Shown: positions 9,589 through 18,559, counted from the stretch's first letter. The stretch is 64,000 nt of DNA from Candidatus Krumholzibacteriota bacterium (GCA_016932415.1 JAFGCX010000020.1:186001-250000), one strand, 5' to 3'. The notes: generated by a model not told the origin, from the sequence alone. Translations and numbers: made by a program.

Positions 9589-9630
9589 TGGAATATCAGA
9601 GCCCGAATTGCGGGTCCGCCCCCGGGTTGA

Positions 9631-9683
9631 AAAAAAGCCATTGAAAAGTCGCAGCATCGATCTACGATCTCTGTCCAATGGCT
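9631..9683 (-). terminator. Probable terminator after the dodecin gene
   Basis: AGCCATTG and CAATGGCT pair over 8 bp around a 32-nt loop. On the minus strand the second arm runs directly into six T residues. It lies 33 nt after the dodecin stop, separating it from nfeD. The large loop makes it a moderate prediction. Confidence 0.5.
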
Positions 9684-9715
9684 CTGAATTGTCCCGATCA
9701 GGATCCGATACCCGG

Positions 9716-9928
9716 TCACTTGCTTTCGAACTTGAACGAGATCTTCACCTTCGCCCTGTAGGCTTCCACCTTTCCATCCTTGATCTGCAGGTCGAGCTGG
9801 GATATCTCAGCTATTCTGAGATCCCTCAGCGTCTCGGAAGCTTTCGCTACCGCCGCCGCCGCCGCTTTTTCCCACGACTCGCTGCTGGTGCCTACCAGTT
9901 CAATGATCTTGTACACGCTTTCAGTCAT
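9716..9928 (-). CDS. Dodecin (flavin-binding dodecameric protein)
   Basis: A 70-residue protein with the complete dodecin pattern: VYKIIELVGTSSESWEKAA, then an Ala-rich helix, the strand AEISQLDLQIKDGKVEAYRA and the terminal KVKISFKF strand. Dodecins assemble into 12-mers that store or buffer riboflavin, FMN or FAD. The frame is open 18 nt further upstream, but the ATG at 9928 is preferred because an AAGGAGG ribosome-binding site sits 5 nt before it and the protein then begins at the family's usual position. It is followed by a probable terminator. It lies between RDD and NfeD genes with no obvious functional link. Confidence 0.93.
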   Translation of the reverse strand: MTESVYKIIELVGTSSESWEKAAAAAVAKASETLRDLRIAEISQLDLQIKDGKVEAYRAKVKISFKFESK

Positions 9929-9972
9929 TACAACCTCCTTTCTCATCTTTTCTTTCCACGCTCATCACGCGG

Positions 9973-10443
9973 TTATGTTTTGTTTAAACTACTCTCATCC
10001 TCTTCAACATATCCGTTTCTGTCCGAATTTCTTATGACGAATGTCTCCGCAAGCATGTCTCCAAGCCTCTGCCTTTTTTTTGAAAAATAGACTACAGTCG
10101 CGGCAGGTATTCCCCCGAGAAGGACTGGATTGAGCTCAGCCAGCCTCAGGAGTGTCCTCATAGAGGCTCTTCCTATCCCAGGAATATCTCCTCTGGAAGT
10201 GACCACCCTGAGCCCCGCGACCAGTTTCCCCAGCGTATATCCTTTCAACCCCTCGAGGAGGATATAATAGATCCCGGCGGTGACTATCGCGATATATATA
10301 GTATCCTGCAGCGAAAGTCCGGTAAAAACGACCCTGATAATCCCGATTAAAGCGCCGATCAGAACAGCGTCGCAGATGCTCGCCAGCCACCTCCAGATGA
10401 TTATCTGGGGTCCATACTCTCTGACAATCTTTTCAACATCCAT
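9973..10443 (-). CDS. RDD-family membrane protein
   Basis: A 156-aa protein with three hydrophobic helices. It has the RDD signature region (WRWLASICDAVLIGALIG, with Arg/Asp in the first helix) and the conserved YTLGKLVAGLRVVTSRGD segment before the last helix. RDD proteins are small inner-membrane proteins with proposed transport roles; the substrate is unknown. It lies about 45 nt upstream of dodecin and about 95 nt downstream of the MFS gene on the same strand, so cotranscription is possible. Confidence 0.8.
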   Translation of the reverse strand: MDVEKIVREYGPQIIIWRWLASICDAVLIGALIGIIRVVFTGLSLQDTIYIAIVTAGIYYILLEGLKGYTLGKLVAGLRVVTSRGDIPGIGRASMRTLLRLAELNPVLLGGIPAATVVYFSKKRQRLGDMLAETFVIRNSDRNGYVEEDESSLNKT

Positions 10444-10538
10444 GAAAAATCCGGTTTCGAAACAGTTCCTTAATATTTTTCGGAATACATCCGTGATTCT
10501 ATCTTCCGCCCCGGATTATTTCCAGAATTTTTTTATCG

Positions 10539-11867
10539 CTACTGGGGCCGCCGTCTCTCCGGCGGCGGCGCGGAGCTATCCGCTATCGGACCCGATGCCG
10601 GTACCCTTGAAGAAAAATAGAAGACTACCGCTCCCCCTATAAAAAGTATCGAGATCGAGGAAATGCTTATCCGGCTTGAAATGTCCGCGCTGAATCCCGA
10701 TGCTCTGGCGAGAAGACCAACCGATCCGATAAGGAGAGGCCCTACCACGACGGCGAACTTACCCGTCATATTGTAGAAACCGAAATATTCCGCCGACTTG
10801 CCATCCGGTATCATCCTCGAATAATATGCCCTGCTCAGAGCCTGCACGCCTCCCTGGACGAGTCCTATTATCACGGCAAGGAGATAAAAATCCGATCTGC
10901 TCCTGATGAATGCTGCAAGGACCGATACGACAAGATAGACGCCTATCGCGATGAATATCGCTTTTTTCGCTCCGATCCTGCCTCCGGCTATTCCAAAGAT
11001 GATCGCTGACGGAAACCCGATAAACTGCGTCATGAGAAGCGCCGTGATAAGATCCTTCTGATCGAGGCCGATCGACATCCCGTAGTCCACCGCCATCCTG
11101 ACTACCGTATCGACTCCATCGATATATAACCAGTAGGCGATCAGAAAGAGTAAAAGATTCCTTCTCCTCCTTATCAAGCGGAATGTAGCGGCTAGTTCCA
11201 CGGCCCCTTCTGAAATGATCTTTCGCAGATCCGATCGAGTTGTCGGATCATTTTCCCTGACATTTACGATAAGCGGAATCGTGAAGAGGGCCCACCATAC
11301 TCCCGCTGTCAGGAATGAGAACCTGACAGCCTGCTCAGTTCCATCGAACCCGAACCTGCCGGGGTCGAGCGTCATCCATAGATTGATCGCGAAAAGGACA
11401 CCCCCGCCGAGGTAACCCAGGGAATATCCAAGTGAAGAGACAAAGTCATATTCCCTCTCTCTCGCGACCGTCTTAAGTAAAGCATCGTAAAATACCAGGC
11501 TGCCGGAAAAACCAATTGACGCCAGCAGATAAATCATCACAGCCGCAACCCATTGCCCTCTCGAGACAAGATACAGGCCGGTAGTCATGACAGCCCCGAA
11601 ACAGGCGAAAAATATCAGGAATCTTTTCTTCAGACCACCGCGGTCAGCGATCGCTCCCAGGAGCGGAGCGATCAAAGCGATCGAAAGTCCGGCCAGGGAG
11701 TTGCCCAGCCCCAGTCTTGCCGTCGTTATCGTGGTGTCGGCACCGGCGCTCCAGTAGCTGTTGAAGAATACGGGAAAGAATCCAGCGATCACAGTCGTGG
11801 CAAAGGCAGAGTTACCCCAGTCGTACATAGCCCAGGAAATTACCTCTTTACGATTCTCGATTCTCAT
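10539..11867 (-). CDS. MFS transporter, UMF1/Vps22-Atg22-like family
   Basis: Twelve-helix major facilitator of about 442 aa. The opening WAMYDWGNSAFATTVIAGFF is diagnostic of the UMF1 (DUF895/Atg22-like) group, and the MFS loop motif is visible in ALIAPLLGAIADRGGLKKR. Later blocks QGGVQALSRAYYSRMIPDGK and AEYFGFYNMTGKFAVVVGP are also typical of this family. The frame is open to 12029, but residues before the ATG at 11867 have no family similarity, so this start is chosen; its ribosome-binding site is weak. Substrates of bacterial UMF1 proteins are mostly unknown. Confidence 0.85.
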   Translation of the reverse strand: MRIENRKEVISWAMYDWGNSAFATTVIAGFFPVFFNSYWSAGADTTITTARLGLGNSLAGLSIALIAPLLGAIADRGGLKKRFLIFFACFGAVMTTGLYLVSRGQWVAAVMIYLLASIGFSGSLVFYDALLKTVAREREYDFVSSLGYSLGYLGGGVLFAINLWMTLDPGRFGFDGTEQAVRFSFLTAGVWWALFTIPLIVNVRENDPTTRSDLRKIISEGAVELAATFRLIRRRRNLLLFLIAYWLYIDGVDTVVRMAVDYGMSIGLDQKDLITALLMTQFIGFPSAIIFGIAGGRIGAKKAIFIAIGVYLVVSVLAAFIRSRSDFYLLAVIIGLVQGGVQALSRAYYSRMIPDGKSAEYFGFYNMTGKFAVVVGPLLIGSVGLLARASGFSADISSRISISSISILFIGGAVVFYFSSRVPASGPIADSSAPPPERRRPQ

Positions 11868-12166
11868 ACTATCCACTCTATACAAGTTCCCGGACCGTTT
11901 CAACCTGGGATCACCATTCTTTTCGCCAACCTGCATTATATAGCCGGTGTTCCCTTTCCAGCAGGCAGAAGGAATCAAAATTGCTTTCCTCGACTGGTGA
12001 CGATCAGGTTCAGGTCGTGGAAATATCAATCATGCGTATAGTGTTATATTGCAGGATGTTACTAATTTTTCTCAAAGTCATTACTGAAGGATAGCCCTCG
12101 TAAAAAGAGGACTTTTGCACTATAGATTATGCATTTTTACAGAAATATCAAAACTGGAGACCGGAT

Positions 12167-13159
12167 ATGGATAATATAAAAATTAAGCGGATCGATGTTT
12201 TTACGACCAGTCCTTTCGGGGGTAATCCGGCCGGCGTCATAATAGACATGGAAAAAAGTGTCATGGGCGGGCTGCAGGATATCGCCGCCGAGATGAGGAT
12301 GAATTTAATCGAACTGGCTTATATCTGTAGATCGGATTCTCCAAAGACCGATTTCAGGATCAGGTTCTATACGCCTGACAAGGAACTCGAGTTCAGCGGC
12401 CATGTCGCGATCGGAGCATGTTACGCCCTGATAGAGGAAGGAATGATAGAGCTCGCTGATGGTCTGACTACTGTTCTTTTTGAAACAAGGATCGGGAATG
12501 TTCCGATAGATATCTATTTTAATTCGGATGGCGGTGACTCTTTCGATGGCAAGGAAGGCATCAGAATAAAAAAAGGGGTCAATTCGAAAGGTATACTCTG
12601 GAAGATGATGATGCAGCAGCCTCTTTATCATTTCAGGGAAGCATCGGTCGACGCGGGCGAGATCGCGTCCGTACTCGGTATCGATCGGTCAGATATAACA
12701 TCTACGGGACTTCCCGTAGTGACGGCATCTAACGAGATAGACTGGTTGATCATTCCAGTGAAGTCGAAAGAGACCTTGTTATCAATGCATCCCGATCTTA
12801 TCAAACTCGGGATCATGAACAGGAAGTACGGCGTCTGGAGCAATCATATATTTACTCTTGATACTTTCGACCCCGGCTGCGTTACGTATTCACGTAATTT
12901 CAGCCCGTTGATGGGATTGTGGGAAGACCCCGCATCGGCAAACGGATCAGCGGGACTCGGCGCCTATCTCAGGCACTTCGGGATAACAGCGTCTGATTCG
13001 ATCGTGATGCAGCAGGGAAACGAGATCGACAGCCTGGCCAGGATGCAGGTAGAGTTTACCATGGATGGCAGTTCGATAGGGGTCGTCAGAGTCGGAGGCC
13101 TTGCCGTCAATTCGATCGAGCGGTCGCTCGACGCGTCCGCTGCCGATCGTGTAGTATGA
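12167..13159 (+). CDS. PhzF-family isomerase/epimerase
   Basis: 330-aa PhzF-like protein with two pseudo-symmetric diaminopimelate-epimerase-fold domains. Family motifs are TSPFGGNPAGVII near the N-terminus, the segment MNLIELAYI containing the conserved catalytic Glu, FSGHVAIGACYAL, and EDPASANGSAGLGAYL in the second domain. PhzF itself isomerises a phenazine precursor, but most family members act on other small acids, and there are no phenazine genes nearby, so the substrate is unknown. A GGAG ribosome-binding site precedes the ATG. It is a single gene divergent from the MFS transporter and convergent with the next gene. Confidence 0.88.
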   Translation: MDNIKIKRIDVFTTSPFGGNPAGVIIDMEKSVMGGLQDIAAEMRMNLIELAYICRSDSPKTDFRIRFYTPDKELEFSGHVAIGACYALIEEGMIELADGLTTVLFETRIGNVPIDIYFNSDGGDSFDGKEGIRIKKGVNSKGILWKMMMQQPLYHFREASVDAGEIASVLGIDRSDITSTGLPVVTASNEIDWLIIPVKSKETLLSMHPDLIKLGIMNRKYGVWSNHIFTLDTFDPGCVTYSRNFSPLMGLWEDPASANGSAGLGAYLRHFGITASDSIVMQQGNEIDSLARMQVEFTMDGSSIGVVRVGGLAVNSIERSLDASAADRVV

Positions 13160-13211
13160 TCCGAATTTGCCTGGAACCGCCGTTTTAGCGGCAGACAGAA
13201 GATCCTCTTTT

Positions 13212-15113
13212 CTATTCACCAAGATCAAAGGCTCTAACGCTGTTCCCGTAGTATGTCGGGATAACGACGATCCCCCTGCCTGGTACCAGGTCGAAGTCGG
13301 CGATCTTCTCTCCCCTGGCCCTTACGTCAAGGATCTTTGATATCTTGCCATTCCTGTCGATCCGGTAGAGTTTCCCTTCCCAGTGAGAGACGATCAGTTC
13401 TCCAGTTTCCAGCGATTTTATACCGTCGATCAGACCAGGCCCCATATCGGCTATCTTCCTTATCTCCCCGGTCCTGAGATCGGCCGCCTTGAGATAATCA
13501 TCGCCACTGTTTCCAAAAAACAGCCTGCCATGATCGATGTGAAGTGAATTAGGGGAAGTTATCTCCCCGCCTTCAAGCCATCTTTCCCATTTATCATCCC
13601 TGTACCTGTAAATCACGTCTCCGCCGGAATCCGAGATATAGATCGTCCCGGAAAGGTCGATGGCGATATCGTTGAGAAAACTCCCGTTTTCAAATGGGTA
13701 TCTTTCAATGACTTCACCCCTCTCCGGATCTATTCTTGCGACACCTGCTCTTTCGACTACGTAAAGATCATCTTTATAGAGCGCCATCCCTGTAGGATTA
13801 AGCAGGCCTTCGACCCATCGCAGGTCGATCAACCTTCCATCGAGTCCCATCCTGCTGATAAACTGTGTCACGCGTGGATTCCTGTTGTTCACCGCGTCGA
13901 AATTCGAAACGTACAATATATCTCTCTTACGGTCATATACTACCGATTCAGGAGTTTTCAATCCCCGCGATGTCTTCCATTTTTCATCCATCCCTTTCGC
14001 CCGGAATTCTGCCTCCGCGTCCTGGCATATGAATCCCCACCCGCCGAATGCTTCAGCGATCATAAGAACCAGTTCGTTTTCGCCTTTTTTCAAGGAAAGA
14101 AGAACGGCATCATTCAATCCAACGATTCCCAGAAAAGAAGGGTCCCGCTGCCTGTAGGCGCTGTTACCTGTGAACAGCAGGTCACCGTTCAGAAATATCC
14201 CGATATAATCACTGTAGCCGAACTTCAATTCTTTTCGTTCTCCTCCGGTAGAATGAATATGAGCCTTCGCGAACACAAGATCGGCTTCCCTCCCCGTCCT
14301 CGAATAGTACCGGGCGATGTCGACAAGACCTGTTTCATCAGCTTTGACATCGATCCAACCCATATCACCTTCCGTGATCTGTGACTCGTCGAACCGTTCA
14401 TCGATATCCACTTCACTGATCTTGAACACCTTCGAAAGCTCCCATTTATCAATGAAACCCGGAGCCCTGTCGAACTCGCGTGGAGGATCGGGATCGAGAT
14501 CAACTGCCTTTTTATAACTGAAAGCTGAAAAATACGCGGAACCGTCTACTGGACCCTGGATGCCTATCGCCCCTTTCACCTGGCCATGTTGAAGCTTCTC
14601 TATGACCAGATCCGGTTTTTCCGATCGATCGATGAAGACACTTGCCCTGGTCCCTGATACTTCCAGCCTGACATGGATCCACTTTCCCGAAGGCACATCG
14701 TAACTCGAAGAAAAACCGTTGCCTGAATAGAGCTGCCAGCTGGAGATCCCGTTCGTGACGGGAGCATACTGCAGATCATCTCCATACAACCCTTCCCTGT
14801 GCGGACGGATATAAAAATGTTCGTAATTATTCTGCCCCTCAACGTGGAAGACTATTCCAGGGTAGGACCTCCCTCCGGGCATCGCCACATCGACTTCGAT
14901 CACGCCATCTTCAAACTCGACATCTTTAAGAATGGCGAAGCCCGATACGCATTCCCTGCCGAGATAGCTGCCCCTGACGATATTGACAAAGTTCCAGTTC
15001 GATTCATCGAAAGGGACCGTATCTTCCCCTTGAGCAACCGACTCTGAAATCAATACGATCGATAAAAGCAGCATTAATGGAAAGATCGCGGATGATCTGC
15101 TTCTGAACCGCAC
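13212..15113 (-). CDS. Secreted protein: LamG-like domain plus SMP-30/NHL-type beta-propeller
   Basis: Exported protein of 633 aa starting at a GTG 5 nt after an AGGAGG ribosome-binding site. It has a signal peptide (cleavage near residue 28). A concanavalin-like domain (about residues 35-205, with GVIEVDVAMPGGRSYPGIVF and GKWIHVRLEVSGTRASVFID) resembles the 3-keto-disaccharide hydrolase/LamG group. A middle beta-rich segment (about 230-380) contains FLNGDLLFTGNSAYRQ. The C-terminus is a six-bladed propeller like SMP-30/gluconolactonase (ESVVYDRKRDILYVSNF, NDIAIDLSGTIYISDSGG). A periplasmic sugar-lactone or glycan role is possible but unproven. Catalytic metal ligands could not be assigned by eye. 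Confidence 0.7.
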   Translation of the reverse strand: MRFRSRSSAIFPLMLLLSIVLISESVAQGEDTVPFDESNWNFVNIVRGSYLGRECVSGFAILKDVEFEDGVIEVDVAMPGGRSYPGIVFHVEGQNNYEHFYIRPHREGLYGDDLQYAPVTNGISSWQLYSGNGFSSSYDVPSGKWIHVRLEVSGTRASVFIDRSEKPDLVIEKLQHGQVKGAIGIQGPVDGSAYFSAFSYKKAVDLDPDPPREFDRAPGFIDKWELSKVFKISEVDIDERFDESQITEGDMGWIDVKADETGLVDIARYYSRTGREADLVFAKAHIHSTGGERKELKFGYSDYIGIFLNGDLLFTGNSAYRQRDPSFLGIVGLNDAVLLSLKKGENELVLMIAEAFGGWGFICQDAEAEFRAKGMDEKWKTSRGLKTPESVVYDRKRDILYVSNFDAVNNRNPRVTQFISRMGLDGRLIDLRWVEGLLNPTGMALYKDDLYVVERAGVARIDPERGEVIERYPFENGSFLNDIAIDLSGTIYISDSGGDVIYRYRDDKWERWLEGGEITSPNSLHIDHGRLFFGNSGDDYLKAADLRTGEIRKIADMGPGLIDGIKSLETGELIVSHWEGKLYRIDRNGKISKILDVRARGEKIADFDLVPGRGIVVIPTYYGNSVRAFDLGE

Positions 15114-15266
15114 GGCATCCTCCTTTTTATTATCCCGCTCCTTATTTCTGGCTGGCCAGAAAAGGCCACGCTGGCCCCCGGCTGCTATGAAAAGACAGTT
15201 CCTCCCTGTTGATACGAATATTCCCGGCTAAAGTTCGCGGAAAATCGAAGCGGCGGATCCCAATGG

Positions 15267-16694
15267 TCAATTTTCGATGAAAAGACTGACGAACTTCAGG
15301 AAGATTGCTACATCCCTGAAATTTGATGCTATCCCGACGGATACTCTGACTGCTCCGGTGCTTTTACCGTCTATGCACTGCCTGAATTCCTCTATTGTCA
15401 TCCTGCTGTCAGTCGTGCCCATGCAGGTTATCATTTCATTCTTTGACAGTCCCAGCGCCATCTCTCCAGCACCGGGATTGCAGAAACAACCGGTTCTGAG
15501 AGATATCTTCCAGAGATTTGCTTTCTGTTCTATCAATGTGTGGTCTATGACGGCCCCTTCCCTGTCATAGATATTGATCGTTACAGTTCCTCCTCTCCCG
15601 CCTTTTTCAACCGGTCCGTAGAGGCGGATCAAGGCCCTGCCGTTTCCGTGTTTCAATTCGATAAGCTCTTTGATCAACCAGTCCACCAGGCACTCCACCC
15701 TTTTATGTATCGTATCGATTCCGATGCTGTCTATGTAATCAAGCCCCCTGCCGACTGCGGGCAGGTTCGCGTAGTCGAGAGTCCCGTCTTCGAATCCCTC
15801 CGAGCCGGGAGCAAGATAGTGCTGATCTGCCTGGACAGAGGCGACAGTGATCGTTCCCCCGGCAAACCAGGGGCGATGTAGTTTTTCAAGCGCCTTCCTC
15901 CTTGCTATCAGGCAACCTATTCCTGTTGGAAACCCGAAGATCTTGTAGAACGATATCGCGACATAATCAGGTTTATGTACACTCAGATCGAGCCTGTTCG
16001 TCGGTACAAACGCCGCCGCGTCGAGAAGCACGTCCCAATCCCTCGCTTGAGCGAGCCCTATCCAGTCGAGAGGATGCTGAACTCCCGAGAAATTCGACTG
16101 GGCGGGATAGGCGAACAATCTGTTTTTTGATCCTGATCGATCTTCGAGATATTCTACAAGCACATCCCGCGAAATCGTCAGATCAGGCGGGATCACCGGG
16201 ACATATTTCGTCGAAGCTCCCCTGGCACGATCGAATTCCCTTATGCCGAGGACCGAATTATGATTATCGAAACTCAGAAGAAGCTCGTCTCCCTTTTCAA
16301 AAGGATACGCTTCTCCGACAAGTTTCAAAGCATGGCTGGCGTTGGCCGTGAAGATCAGGACATATTCGTCAAGAGAAGCGTTGAAATAATTCAAGACCCT
16401 TTCCCGGCAGCTTTTTACCTTTTCAGTACAAAAGGCTGAAGTCGGATTCGATGAATGCGGATTACCAAGGACATTGTGGAGAAGAAAATCCATATGGTCT
16501 CTTATCTGTGAATCGCTGTACAGACCTCCCCCGGTGTAATCGAGATAGATATGCCCGCCGGTATCAAGCCTGGAGTACTCCGTATGTCGTAGCTGGTCGA
16601 GAATCGCTGTTTCCGCGTACTCGGGGTATTCTTCCAGAAATATGCCAAGGAGTTTTTCGATCTCGCTTTCATCTACATCTGGCTTTTCCCACAT
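15267..16694 (-). CDS. Class V PLP aminotransferase, MOCOS-like cysteine desulfurase
   Basis: 475-aa PLP enzyme whose pattern fits the N-terminal desulfurase domain of molybdenum-cofactor sulfurase better than IscS/SufS. It has GHIYLDYTGGGLYSDSQIRD and GNPHSSNPTS at the N-terminus, the PLP-lysine loop ISFYKIFGFPTGIG, WFAGGTITVASV, and a putative persulfide cysteine in LRTGCFCNPGAGE. The MOSC domain of eukaryotic MOCOS is absent. An AGGAG ribosome-binding site precedes the ATG. It lies 62 nt downstream of a DsrE-family gene on the same strand, which suggests a sulfur-transfer pair. The acceptor (molybdenum cofactor or something else) is not shown by the window. Confidence 0.78.
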   Translation of the reverse strand: MWEKPDVDESEIEKLLGIFLEEYPEYAETAILDQLRHTEYSRLDTGGHIYLDYTGGGLYSDSQIRDHMDFLLHNVLGNPHSSNPTSAFCTEKVKSCRERVLNYFNASLDEYVLIFTANASHALKLVGEAYPFEKGDELLLSFDNHNSVLGIREFDRARGASTKYVPVIPPDLTISRDVLVEYLEDRSGSKNRLFAYPAQSNFSGVQHPLDWIGLAQARDWDVLLDAAAFVPTNRLDLSVHKPDYVAISFYKIFGFPTGIGCLIARRKALEKLHRPWFAGGTITVASVQADQHYLAPGSEGFEDGTLDYANLPAVGRGLDYIDSIGIDTIHKRVECLVDWLIKELIELKHGNGRALIRLYGPVEKGGRGGTVTINIYDREGAVIDHTLIEQKANLWKISLRTGCFCNPGAGEMALGLSKNEMITCMGTTDSRMTIEEFRQCIDGKSTGAVRVSVGIASNFRDVAIFLKFVSLFIEN

Positions 16695-16756
16695 CTTCGA
16701 TCTCCTGCTTCAAATATCATATCCGCCCCGATCCCCTTGTCCTTAACCGGTGTCTA

Positions 16757-17239
16757 TTAAATAAAGAGCGAGAACTTTGATTCAGAAGCATCGCTGATAA
16801 ATGTCGCTACTCCGCCGATCTCCACTCCATCTATCAGATCCTCCTTACCGATCTCCATTACCTGCATGCTCATCTCGCAAGCCACCATTTTTACTCCCTG
16901 GTCGAGAGCCTGTCTTACCAGTTCGGACAGCGGCATGGCATTCGCTTTCTTCATCATTTTTTTGAACATCCACCGGCCGATTCCACCGAAATTAAACCTC
17001 GAAGGACCGAGCCTGTCGACTCCGCCCCTGTTCATCACTCCGAGCATCTTACCGAAGAGACTACGGCCTGTCCTGTTACCCTTCTGAAGAGCCTTGAGCC
17101 CCCAGAAAGTGAAAAACATCGTCACTTCCATATCGAATGCTGCGGCGCCATTCGCTATTATGAACGCGCCCATCACCTTGTCCATATCTCCACTAAGAAC
17201 TACTATGCTTGCTTTCTCCACTGCTGATGTTTCCGTCAT
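16757..17239 (-). CDS. DsrE/DsrF-like family protein
   Basis: 160-aa cytoplasmic protein of the DsrE/F/H-like fold. It has the opening strand KASIVVLSGDMDKVMGAFIIA, the MFFTFWGLKAL segment and the conserved cysteine in MVACEMSMQVM, the position that carries persulfide sulfur in sulfur-relay members. The internal region MLGVMNRGGVDRLGPSRFNF is typical of the DrsE-like peroxiredoxin-associated subgroup rather than true dissimilatory DsrE. It sits directly upstream of the MOCOS-like desulfurase, so acceptance of sulfur from that enzyme is a reasonable inference. Confidence 0.8.
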   Translation of the reverse strand: MTETSAVEKASIVVLSGDMDKVMGAFIIANGAAAFDMEVTMFFTFWGLKALQKGNRTGRSLFGKMLGVMNRGGVDRLGPSRFNFGGIGRWMFKKMMKKANAMPLSELVRQALDQGVKMVACEMSMQVMEIGKEDLIDGVEIGGVATFISDASESKFSLFI

Positions 17240-17292
17240 TTTCCACCTCGGCTGAAATCATCAAAATAAATGCCGGCCGTAAAAGCGATCAT

Positions 17293-17312
17293 AAAACGTC
17301 CAAGATCGGACG
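17293..17312 (-). terminator. Weak bidirectional terminator-like hairpin
   Basis: CGTCC (17297-17301) and GGACG (17308-17312) form a 5-bp stem with a 6-nt loop. It is flanked by TTTT on the minus strand and CTTTTT on the plus strand. It sits 60 nt after the DUF2914 gene and before the DsrE gene. The short stem keeps confidence low. Confidence 0.3.
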
Positions 17313-17371
17313 CTTTTTAAATAGCGGGATTAAAACCGGCTTTCTGTCTTTTCACATACACTCGGCCCGTG

Positions 17372-17785
17372 TCATTCTTCATCGACCGGTTTATATATGA
17401 ACTCCTGGCTTGCTATTTTCCTTCCATCTTCGAGAACGATATCGACTCTCCAGACACCGGACCAGCTATCGGCAATCCTTTTTGAACTCCACGTCCTCCA
17501 GTCGCTAGACTCTACTCTCAGTTCGACTTTTGCCATCTCCTTTTCGCCAAAATACCATTGATGATAAATGCTGATATCTCCTGTAACCCCGGTAATCCTT
17601 GTGTAACAAAAGATACGATCCGCACTGTTGAAAAATTGACTGTTGACTCCGGTAGGTTCTCTTTCTTCGATCCCGGTACAGAATTTGAATTCTTTTACTT
17701 CGACGCCGGGTTTTTCTTTCTGTGCCCGGGCTGATATAGCCATGAGGATAAAAAGGACCGAAAGAATCGCTCTTGCTTTTCTCAT
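17372..17785 (-). CDS. Secreted DUF2914-domain protein
   Basis: A signal peptide (residues 1-21, ending SARAQ) is followed by a DUF2914-type domain: VEVKEFKFCTGIEEREPTG, a Phe/Tyr-rich middle (DRIFCYTRITGV, IYHQWYFGEKEMAKVEL) and a WSGVWRVDIVLEDGRKI finish. The ATG at 17785 is chosen because a GGAGGG ribosome-binding site lies 5 nt upstream; the longer frame adds 11 residues with no support. 137 aa. The function of DUF2914 is unknown; such domains sit in exported or membrane proteins. It has its own near-consensus promoter. Confidence 0.82.
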   Translation of the reverse strand: MRKARAILSVLFILMAISARAQKEKPGVEVKEFKFCTGIEEREPTGVNSQFFNSADRIFCYTRITGVTGDISIYHQWYFGEKEMAKVELRVESSDWRTWSSKRIADSWSGVWRVDIVLEDGRKIASQEFIYKPVDEE

Positions 17786-17823
17786 AATATCCCTCCCTGG
17801 ATATCGTATCCTGAACAAGATGA

Positions 17824-17852
17824 ATTCTAATCATTAGCGCCTTCAATGTCAA
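17824..17852 (-). promoter_or_regulatory. Sigma-70 promoter of the DUF2914 gene
   Basis: On the minus strand a perfect TTGACA (17852-17847) is followed after 17 nt by TAGAAT (17829-17824, 5 of 6). It lies 38 nt upstream of the ATG at 17785 with a GGAGGG ribosome-binding site between them. It is divergent from the promoter at 18560. Confidence 0.72.
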
Positions 17853-18559
17853 ATGATTGGAGCCTGGAAGGGGGATATGCACGCTGAAGCTGCAACGTCG
17901 ATCGTCTTCTCAGTGCGATGGCGGACCGCCTGTTCGGGCTGGACGCAAAAACGCCGAGATTATTGTTGGTGGACTTCGCAATCTTATCCGCCCGGATAAG
18001 CCTTAAAATCTTTGCCAGGGCGCGGAAATAAAATCAACGATCCAATTCCCGCGTTCTGAGCGTGCGCGCCAGGAGCAGGGCCTTCCCGTGTGAGGATCAG
18101 ACCTCACACCCCGTTCCCGATTCGATGAACACGGCCTGAACCCCGCTTCTGGCCGGTCATCTCAAGTCACACCAACATTAATCCTCGGCATAAATCAAAA
18201 AAAACATAATGATTCGACAGATATGTAATACAAGAATGGTTCCAATTTCGTGGAATTCGCCATTCTATTCTTCATCTACCTGCCGAACGTATTCGCGCAC
18301 CCATATTTTATTGATATAATTGAAATTACAGTATTGGGACTCTGGCCGATATCGGCGATATCGCGATCGGCACGCGCGAATTTGCGCCAGTCGATCGAGT
18401 TTCCGAAAAATCACTATGATACACAATCGACTGATGGAAAATTGTAACGCATTTTACGACCGTGTATTATACTCATCGTCAACTTGACACACTTTGATAC
18501 AATTTGAACATATCAGCCTCGATCCTATCGATATCGATGATTTCCTCTATCCGTGCTTA
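17853..18559. other. Gene-free region of about 0.7 kb with several hairpins
   Basis: No credible gene is seen between the two divergent promoters. It contains a perfect hairpin CTTATCC-GCCC-GGATAAG (17983-18000). A second perfect hairpin, GTGTGAGG-6 nt-CCTCACAC, lies at 18088-18109. A nested hairpin at 18234-18265 has outer arms GAATGG/CCATTC. A 12-bp perfect palindrome GCCGATATCGGC lies at 18345-18356. No terminator T-tract follows these hairpins, and no known RNA family was recognised. The region could hold a structured RNA or binding sites for a regulator. Confidence 0.5.

Noticed and set aside
9068-10090. 340-codon plus-strand frame across nfeD, dodecin and RDD genes
   Set aside because: It is the reverse-strand shadow of three recognisable genes and has no similarity or ribosome-binding site of its own.
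16757-17239. True dissimilatory DsrE of a sulfur-oxidation pathway
   Set aside because: No dsrF, dsrH or dsrAB neighbours, and the internal sequence fits the broader DsrE-like family.
18250-18447. 65-codon open frame in the gene-free block
   Set aside because: It starts at GTG inside a hairpin, has no ribosome-binding site, and its composition does not look coding.
18436-18450. Sigma-54-like GG...GC sequence upstream of the small secreted gene
   Set aside because: The spacing is 11 nt, not 10, and the flanks do not match TGGCAY/TTGC; the consensus sigma-70 promoter at 18560 explains expression better.
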